Of a stretch of DNA of 40,246 nt, positions 39,577 to 40,246 are shown piece by piece (position 1 is the stretch's first letter; each line of letters starts with the position of its first letter). The position numbers and the translations under genes are program-made. The notes beneath the pieces were generated by a model. The model was not told the origin of the DNA and made no database searches. It saw only the letters and a program-made list of their open reading frames with translations. Source of the stretch: Campylobacteraceae bacterium (GTDB lineage: Bacteria; Campylobacterota; Campylobacteria; Campylobacterales; Arcobacteraceae); the NCBI GenBank assembly GCA_013215915.1, contig JABSON010000004.1, positions 1 through 40,246 of the forward strand, read 5' to 3'.

Positions 39577-40209
39577 TTAAGAAGTGTAAAAAGTAGTTTT
39601 TGTAGGAGTCATTTTTTTAAGCTTTAAAAACATCATGGCTGTCATTATTGCATCATTTAAAGCATCATGTTTCCCTAATTCAGGGATATCTAGGTTTTTC
39701 ATAATAGTGTCAAATTTTAAATCAATAAATTCGTATTCTGTTGTCTTTTTTTTTGTTCTATAATACATTGATGAAACTTCAATTGACTCATTTGGTAACT
39801 TTATACCTAAATAATCTTTAGTATATCGTGAAATAATCTTAATATCAAAATTTATATAGTAACCAATAATAGGTCGAGATCCTATAAAATTAAGAAGTTC
39901 ATAAATAGATTCTTTAGGGTCTTTTGCATTTTCTAAATCAATTGGACGTATGTGATGAATTTTAATAGATTCTTTTTTATTATTGTTTTTAGATTTTAAA
40001 AAAACATTAAATGTTTTTCTCATAATGATTTTATTATCTCTTATTAAAACAGCAGCAATAGATAATATTTCATCTTTTTTAGTATTTAAACCTGTTGTTT
40101 CGCAATCTAAAGATATATATTCACCTTCTATATATTCATCAAATAAGAATAAAAACTCCTTATCTTTTAATTTACTCTTTTGCCATTTAATCATTAAGTT
40201 TTTAAACAT
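39577..40209 (-). CDS. 3'-5' exonuclease, DnaQ-like DEDDh, paralog of 34844-35461
   Basis: YISLDCETTGLNTKKDEILSIAAVLIRDNKII, YYINFDIKIISRYTKDYLGIKLPNESIEVSSMYY, KHDALNDAIMTAMMFLKLKKM. Confidence 0.88.
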   Translation of the reverse strand: MFKNLMIKWQKSKLKDKEFLFLFDEYIEGEYISLDCETTGLNTKKDEILSIAAVLIRDNKIIMRKTFNVFLKSKNNNKKESIKIHHIRPIDLENAKDPKESIYELLNFIGSRPIIGYYINFDIKIISRYTKDYLGIKLPNESIEVSSMYYRTKKKTTEYEFIDLKFDTIMKNLDIPELGKHDALNDAIMTAMMFLKLKKMTPTKTTFYTS

Positions 40210-40246
40210 TATAAAATCATTTCAATTCTTAAAACATATGAAATAA

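Noticed and set aside
1-40246. CRISPR array, prophage or IS element.
   Set aside because: No regularly spaced repeats, cas, transposase, integrase or phage structural genes recognised among the ORFs.

Overview
AT-rich window that looks like an Arcobacter-type (Campylobacterota) chromosome; lineage is inferred from gene content and protein style only. It opens with the 3' end of a 5S rRNA gene. Next is a DEDD exonuclease gene and a probable catabolic cluster: GntR regulator, RidA, aldehyde dehydrogenase, M19 dipeptidase-like hydrolase, BCCT transporter, an 804-aa protein of unknown function, and an FdhF/YdeP-type molybdopterin oxidoreductase. I could not assign a substrate to this cluster; it is the best candidate for an undescribed pathway. 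Further along are a divergent tRNA-Thr(GGU)-like gene, hisA/hisH, three FadL-type porins around a lipoprotein esterase/lipase, ComF-like, lepA, two tandem OmpA-like proteins and prs. Two very different mnmA genes follow, separated by a decayed duplicate of the folK 3' end. The remainder holds folK, an M24 peptidase, aroQ, an amidohydrolase, sppA, an ackA-pta-ackA arrangement, and an actP/DUF485 acetate-uptake region with a cNMP/CBS/nucleotidyltransferase protein and two DEDDh exonuclease paralogs. No CRISPR array, prophage or IS element was seen.
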